Positions 13,249 to 16,165 of a DNA stretch of 16,165 bases are shown one piece after another; the first letter of the stretch is position 1; every line of letters begins with the position of its first letter. The translations under genes and the position numbers were made by a program. The stretch is from Clostridiales bacterium UBA7103 (lineage in GTDB: Bacteria > Bacillota > Clostridia > Oscillospirales > Oscillospiraceae): the NCBI GenBank assembly GCA_002493305.1, contig DKYJ01000025.1, forward strand, positions 7,318 to 23,482. The letters run 5' to 3'. Below the pieces are notes generated by a model. The model saw only the letters and a list, made by a program, of their open reading frames with translations. It was not told the DNA's origin and searched no databases.

Positions 13249-14037
13249 CTACTCAACAATTTTTTCTATGATTTCATCTTCGTCGCCGCCTATGAAGCTC
13301 ACGAACCAACCCTCTCCCTGCCTGTCAAGGCGGACACTGCCCATACTGCACAGCTCCAGAACCGACATGAACGTGGCGACGATCTCCGTCGTGGACTTGC
13401 ACCGGGCGTAAAGCTCGTTGAGCTGCTGCCCGCCGTTTTTAAGACAGGCGATAATCTCCCTGCTCTTGCTGCGCACAGAGTATATTATCCGCTTCGGCAC
13501 GGCGGCTGTAAGCTCCCCGGCCTCGTCCTCCGGGGTTTTCACGCCCCTTGAAAAAACATTTTTAAGCGCCATCAGAAGCTCCACAGGCTCATGCTTATAT
13601 TCATATTCCCTGCCGGTCTGGGGCAGCGGCTCGGGCGGCTTCGGATAGTACAGCAGCCCCAGCTCCGACGCTTTTTTTAGCTCCGGCACTATCTTCTGCA
13701 CTGCGGCGAAGGTATCCCTGCATTTGAGCTTTTCCAGCGAATCCATCAGTTCCTGCAACTCGGACACTTCCTCGTCGGCGGTGAGCAGGGTTTTTGTCTT
13801 GATATACAGCAAATGCGCCGCCATCTGCACGAACTCGCTGGCGACCTCCAGATCCATGCTCTGCATCCTGTCCAGATACTCGAGATACTGGTCAAGGATA
13901 TCGGAGATGCTGATATCCCGGATCTCTATTTTATTTTTGGACAGGAGCATCAAGATAAGGCTGAGCGGCCCTTCAAAATCCTGCTGCTGATCCCTGTCTT
14001 TAACAACTCCTTCAAGGAAAAAGCTCAGATCTTCCAT
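13249..14037 (-). CDS. scpA: Segregation and condensation protein A (kleisin)
   Basis: ScpA is the kleisin subunit that bridges the SMC heads and binds an ScpB dimer. The protein has 262 residues. The N-terminal kleisin region contains DFEGPLSLILMLLSKNKIEI (about 20-39) and DISISDILDQYLEYL (about 41-55), followed by the helical AAHLLYIKTKTLL. The C-terminal winged helix includes VAVPKR-like and STTEIVATFMSVLELCS elements. The ATG at 14037 gives the typical MEDLSFFLEGVV start; the Shine-Dalgarno upstream is weak, and 16 bases separate it from the protease stop, suggesting reinitiation. A longer frame reaching into the protease gene lacks family similarity. It is directly followed by scpB. Confidence 0.95.
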   Translation of the reverse strand: MEDLSFFLEGVVKDRDQQQDFEGPLSLILMLLSKNKIEIRDISISDILDQYLEYLDRMQSMDLEVASEFVQMAAHLLYIKTKTLLTADEEVSELQELMDSLEKLKCRDTFAAVQKIVPELKKASELGLLYYPKPPEPLPQTGREYEYKHEPVELLMALKNVFSRGVKTPEDEAGELTAAVPKRIIYSVRSKSREIIACLKNGGQQLNELYARCKSTTEIVATFMSVLELCSMGSVRLDRQGEGWFVSFIGGDEDEIIEKIVE

Positions 14038-14053
14038 CTTAAACCAAATTTCA

Positions 14054-14761
14054 TCAGATATAGAACAGCCTGTACACCGTGTTAAGGGCAAGCTGCGCGA
14101 TAGGCACAAGGCCGTCATAAACAAAATCGATTGCCCGGGAAAGGGGTCTGCCTATTACGCCCGTCGAAACCAGAACAAGCATCAGCAGCATACCGTATTT
14201 CTCATACCGCATGAGCTTATAGTAGCCATCGTCGCTCAGGACAGAGAACAGCACCTTCGACCCGTCCAGCGGGGGCAGAGGGATAAGGTTGAATATCCCC
14301 AAGCCAAGGCTCATATAGGCGGTGAGCTGGAGCATGCTCAGCACATACATGCCTGCCTTTGAAGCCGACAGCGGCAAATACAGCGCGCCGAAAATGAACA
14401 AAAACACAATGGCTATAAGAAAATTGCTGACAGGCCCGGCCAGCGCCGTCACAGCCATGCCGCGCTTTGGGTTTTTGAACTTGTACATATTCACAGGGAC
14501 GGGCTTTGCCCAGCCCACATGGAACACCAGCATCATCAAAAGCCCCATGACGTCAAGGTGCTTCAGGGGATTGAGCGTGAGCCTGCCGCGTTCCTTGGCG
14601 GTATTGTCACCAAGACGGTAAGCCACATAACCGTGGCTCAGCTCATGCAGAGTGATGCACAGCAGCGAAGGGATAAGCCCCAGCAGAATACTCAGTATAT
14701 AGGTAAAATCCAAACCGTCCCAAATGGAGCGAACCGCGCCGCTAATCAAACTCACCCCCAT
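14054..14761 (-). CDS. Site-2 protease family (M50) zinc metalloprotease
   Basis: Predicted integral-membrane zinc protease of 235 residues, of the short YwhC-like group with no PDZ domain. HELSH (39-43) in the first membrane segments gives two zinc-binding histidines and the catalytic glutamate. NLIPLPPLDGS (159-169) gives the third ligand, Asp166. GPVSN (109-113) and RLTLNPLKHLDVMG (60-73) are typical of this group. It has four to six membrane segments. Substrates are not known; M50 proteins often release membrane-bound regulators, such as sigma factor precursors or anti-sigma factors. The ATG at 14761 is the best start but lacks a Shine-Dalgarno and is nearly at the predicted transcription start. 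A gene of this type directly before scpA is common in Clostridia. It is the first gene of the operon in this reading. Confidence 0.88.
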   Translation of the reverse strand: MGVSLISGAVRSIWDGLDFTYILSILLGLIPSLLCITLHELSHGYVAYRLGDNTAKERGRLTLNPLKHLDVMGLLMMLVFHVGWAKPVPVNMYKFKNPKRGMAVTALAGPVSNFLIAIVFLFIFGALYLPLSASKAGMYVLSMLQLTAYMSLGLGIFNLIPLPPLDGSKVLFSVLSDDGYYKLMRYEKYGMLLMLVLVSTGVIGRPLSRAIDFVYDGLVPIAQLALNTVYRLFYI

Positions 14762-14771
14762 ATATACAGAT

Positions 14772-14800
14772 ATATTAACAAATTTACCCACAAAATACAA
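14772..14800 (-). promoter_or_regulatory. Putative promoter of the M50-scpAB operon
   Basis: On the minus strand TTGTAT (14800-14795), a 17-base spacer and TAATAT (14777-14772) form a reasonable sigma-A promoter. It would start transcription only about 4 bases before the ATG at 14761, giving an almost leaderless message. The -35 box overlaps by two bases the left copy of a 23-base direct repeat. Confidence 0.5.
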
Positions 14801-14821
14801 GGGCGGGAAGCAAATTTTATG
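14799..14821. repeat. 23-base direct repeat, copy 1
   Basis: Identical base for base to 15027-15049. It contains one full arm plus the loop of the engB terminator hairpin but not the second arm, so it looks like a duplicated half-terminator. The intervening segment 14822-15026 is 205 bases. Confidence 0.9.
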
Positions 14822-15026
14822 AGAATATCGCTGGATTTAATCAGCCTCGCAGAGTTCGCCGCCTGCCGGCAAAAAAATTCAATTTCATTTTCTGTCAGGG
14901 CGTGTACCTGACAGAAAATACTTCTCAGCCTGCAAGTGTGGAATTTGTGTGCAAACTGCGCACAAATTATGCGCGCAGCAGGCTGCAACTATCTGTTGTA
15001 AAGTCTGAAAGACTTTACAACAGAAT
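14822..15026. other. Non-coding, hairpin-rich segment between the two direct repeats
   Basis: No supported gene lies in 14762-15065. Bases 14822-14886 are mixed-composition sequence with a short GCCGG/CCGGC palindrome and a run of seven As at 14873-14879. Then come three strong hairpins: 13 bp (14887-14899 with 14907-14919, 7-base loop); a compound structure with an 8-bp outer stem (14926-14933 with 14978-14985) enclosing an 11-bp inner stem with one G-U pair (14942-14952 with 14958-14968); and 13 bp (14993-15005 with 15011-15023, 5-base loop). Such packing suggests either an extragenic palindromic/miniature mobile element or a structured RNA. Transcription direction is unknown; it would be read as the engB 3' region on the minus strand if the terminator leaks. 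Confidence 0.75.
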
Positions 15027-15049
15027 AAGGGCGGGAAGCAAATTTTATG
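15027..15049. repeat. 23-base direct repeat, copy 2
   Basis: Exact match to 14799-14821, shifted by 228 bases. This copy is the left arm and loop of the complete engB terminator hairpin. Confidence 0.9.
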
Positions 15050-15059
15050 CTTCCCGCCC
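15029..15059 (-). terminator. Probable terminator of lon-engB
   Basis: A perfect 12-bp GC-rich stem (15029-15040 with 15048-15059) with a 7-base AT loop begins 6 bases after the engB stop. On the minus strand it is followed by TTATTCTGTT, a weak T-run, so termination may be incomplete. On the plus strand no T-run follows. Confidence 0.65.
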
Positions 15060-15065
15060 CATAAA

Positions 15066-15656
15066 TCAGAGCAATTTTAGTATTTCTGCCATCAAAGTCT
15101 CTCTGCCCTGCCCCTTTTCCGCGGAAAACGGGATCAGTGGCACCTCCTCCGGCAGCGAAAGCGTCTCCCTGATAAGGCGCAGATTCGGTTCGATCTCGCT
15201 CTTTTTGAGCTTGTCCAGCTTATTGGCAACCACCACCAGCGCGCAGCCGGAGTCCTTGAACCACTCCGCCATTGTCACGTCGTCCGCCGTGGGCTTATGC
15301 CGGGAGTCAACGATCATGACGCCCAGATCAAAAAGCCCCTCAGCGGCAAAAAAGCTCTCCATGAGCTTTCCCCAGCGCTCTTTCTCGCTGCGGGAGACCT
15401 TTGCATAACCGTAACCGGGCAGATCCACGAAATAGAGCTTGCCGTCAATAAGAAAGTAATTGACATGTATGGTTTTCCCCGGCTCCGAACCGACTCTTGC
15501 AAAGTTTTTGCGGTTGAGCATACGATTGATGACCGAGGACTTGCCCACATTTGACTTGCCCGCAAAGGCCACCTTCGGCACAGAGCTGTGTATAAACTGG
15601 GCGGGAGCTGCGGCAGAGCGGATAAATTCCGCCTTGTTTACATTAAGTGTCGCCAT
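15066..15656 (-). CDS. engB: Ribosome biogenesis GTP-binding protein EngB/YsxC
   Basis: Essential small GTPase (yihA in E. coli, ysxC in Bacillus) that binds the immature large ribosomal subunit and helps its late assembly. The protein has 196 residues, as usual. All GTPase motifs are present: G1 GKSNVGKS (33-40), G2 Thr62 in GKTIHVNYF, G3 DLPGYGYAK (78-86), G4 NKLD (145-148) and G5 SAEKG (178-182). RVGSEPGKT preceding G2 is the family signature. The ATG at 15656 follows an AGGTG ribosome binding site that overlaps the lon stop codon (TAGGTG), so the two genes are probably translationally coupled; the gap is 8 bases. The lon-engB order is conserved in Bacillus and Clostridia. A hairpin terminator follows. 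Confidence 0.97.
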   Translation of the reverse strand: MATLNVNKAEFIRSAAAPAQFIHSSVPKVAFAGKSNVGKSSVINRMLNRKNFARVGSEPGKTIHVNYFLIDGKLYFVDLPGYGYAKVSRSEKERWGKLMESFFAAEGLFDLGVMIVDSRHKPTADDVTMAEWFKDSGCALVVVANKLDKLKKSEIEPNLRLIRETLSLPEEVPLIPFSAEKGQGRETLMAEILKLL

Positions 15657-15664
15657 CTTTTCAC

Positions 15665-16165
15665 CTACTGTCTCACGCGCTCGCGCCGCTCTTTCACGGC
15701 GAGGGGGCTTGGGCAGCGCTCTATACTGCCTCCCTCCAGAGCCGCCGCCAAAGCGCCGTCAACCCTGTCCACCGGGACAAAATTCAGCTTTCCGCGCACG
15801 GTCTGGTCAATTTCCTCCAAATCAGGCAGATTGTCAACGGGAATTATCACAGTCTGTACACCCGCTCTGAGAGCAGCCATTGTCTTTTCCCGCAGGCCGC
15901 CGATGGGCATTACTCTGCCCCGTAGGCTTATCTCTCCCGTCATGGCGACGGTGCTCTTGACCGGCGTACCCGTCAGGGCGGAGACAAGAGCCACGCAAAC
16001 CGTCACACCGGCGGACGGACCGTCCTTTGGCACAGCGCCCTCCGGGAAATGAATATGGATATCCTTATTCTTATAAAATTCAGGGTCGATACGGAAATCC
16101 GCCGCCTTGCTGCGGATATATGTCACCGCTGCGCGCGCTGATTCCTTCATCACATCGCCGAGGTT
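15665..16165 (-). CDS. lon: ATP-dependent protease Lon, C-terminal proteolytic domain (partial)
   Basis: Only the last 166 residues are in the window; the frame is open through the right edge (NLGDVMKES at the boundary), so the N-terminal and AAA+ domains lie outside. Lon degrades misfolded and specific regulatory proteins in the cytosol using ATP. The serine-lysine catalytic dyad is complete: PKDGPSAG contains the nucleophile (Ser51 of the visible part) and GGLREKTMAALRAG contains the lysine (Lys94), 43 residues apart as in E. coli Lon. FPEGAVPKDGPSAGVT and MTGEISLRGRVMPIGG are standard family sequence. A GTG-ATG pair at 16153 is internal, not the start. The TAG stop overlaps the engB ribosome binding site. 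Confidence 0.97.
   Translation of the reverse strand, partial: NLGDVMKESARAAVTYIRSKAADFRIDPEFYKNKDIHIHFPEGAVPKDGPSAGVTVCVALVSALTGTPVKSTVAMTGEISLRGRVMPIGGLREKTMAALRAGVQTVIIPVDNLPDLEEIDQTVRGKLNFVPVDRVDGALAAALEGGSIERCPSPLAVKERRERVRQ

Noticed and set aside
14752..14988. 78-codon minus-strand frame across the hairpin segment
   Set aside because: It has no ribosome binding site, spans several hairpins, contains the promoter of the M50 gene and has no recognisable domain. A gene fragment cannot be excluded, but nothing supports it.
14887..15059. CRISPR-like array
   Set aside because: The hairpins differ in sequence and there is no regularly spaced repeat; the only direct repeat has two copies 228 bases apart.
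14902..15408. Plus-strand frame starting in the hairpin segment and running opposite engB
   Set aside because: Most of it is the shadow of engB, and the start has no ribosome binding site.

Overview
The window looks like a core chromosomal segment from a Clostridia-class Firmicute, most likely of the Oscillospiraceae/Ruminococcaceae type. The main reasons are an IspH enzyme fused to ribosomal protein S1 (a clostridial arrangement), a YtfJ/GerW-type protein next to a DUF2953 protein, the order M50 protease-scpA-scpB-DUF2953-ytfJ-D,D-carboxypeptidase-rluB-HI0933 flavoprotein-cmk-ispH/S1, strong AGGAGG-type ribosome binding sites and sigma-A-like promoters. I see no phage, transposase, CRISPR, rRNA or tRNA gene.

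Layout. Bases 1-670 (+) hold the 3' part of acetate kinase, closed by a hairpin terminator that separates it from a convergent orphan lipoprotein (724-2898, -) with an N-terminal repeat-rich region and a C-terminal solute-binding-protein-like domain. A two-gene MarR regulator/flavodoxin operon (4041 to 3029, -) starts from a near-ideal promoter whose -10 box is flanked by a perfect inverted repeat, so it is probably autoregulated. A dUTPase (4563-4141, -) and an alpha/beta hydrolase (4659-5600, +) are divergent. A strong bidirectional terminator (5624-5654) ends both the hydrolase and the large operon that follows.

The large operon runs leftward from about 14761 to 5667. It contains a site-2-protease-like M50 protein, ScpA, ScpB, a DUF2953 protein, YtfJ, a D-alanyl-D-alanine carboxypeptidase, a 23S rRNA pseudouridine synthase, an HI0933-family flavoprotein, cytidylate kinase and IspH-S1. 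Four successive junctions are 4-base ATGA stop/start overlaps, so the last five genes are probably translationally coupled. Together they join chromosome segregation, cell wall and spore-related functions, rRNA modification, nucleotide supply, isoprenoid synthesis and translation. At the right edge, lon (partial) and engB form a separate leftward unit.

Most of the content is housekeeping, and I found no convincing new multi-gene system. The points most worth a second look are: a 300-base gap (14762-15065) with four closely packed strong hairpins, bracketed by a 23-base exact direct repeat that duplicates half of the engB terminator; a perfect internal Shine-Dalgarno and ATG exactly at the IspH/S1 domain boundary; the MarR promoter/operator; and a hairpin that buries the carboxypeptidase start codon. 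All calls were made by reading the sequence, without database searches.
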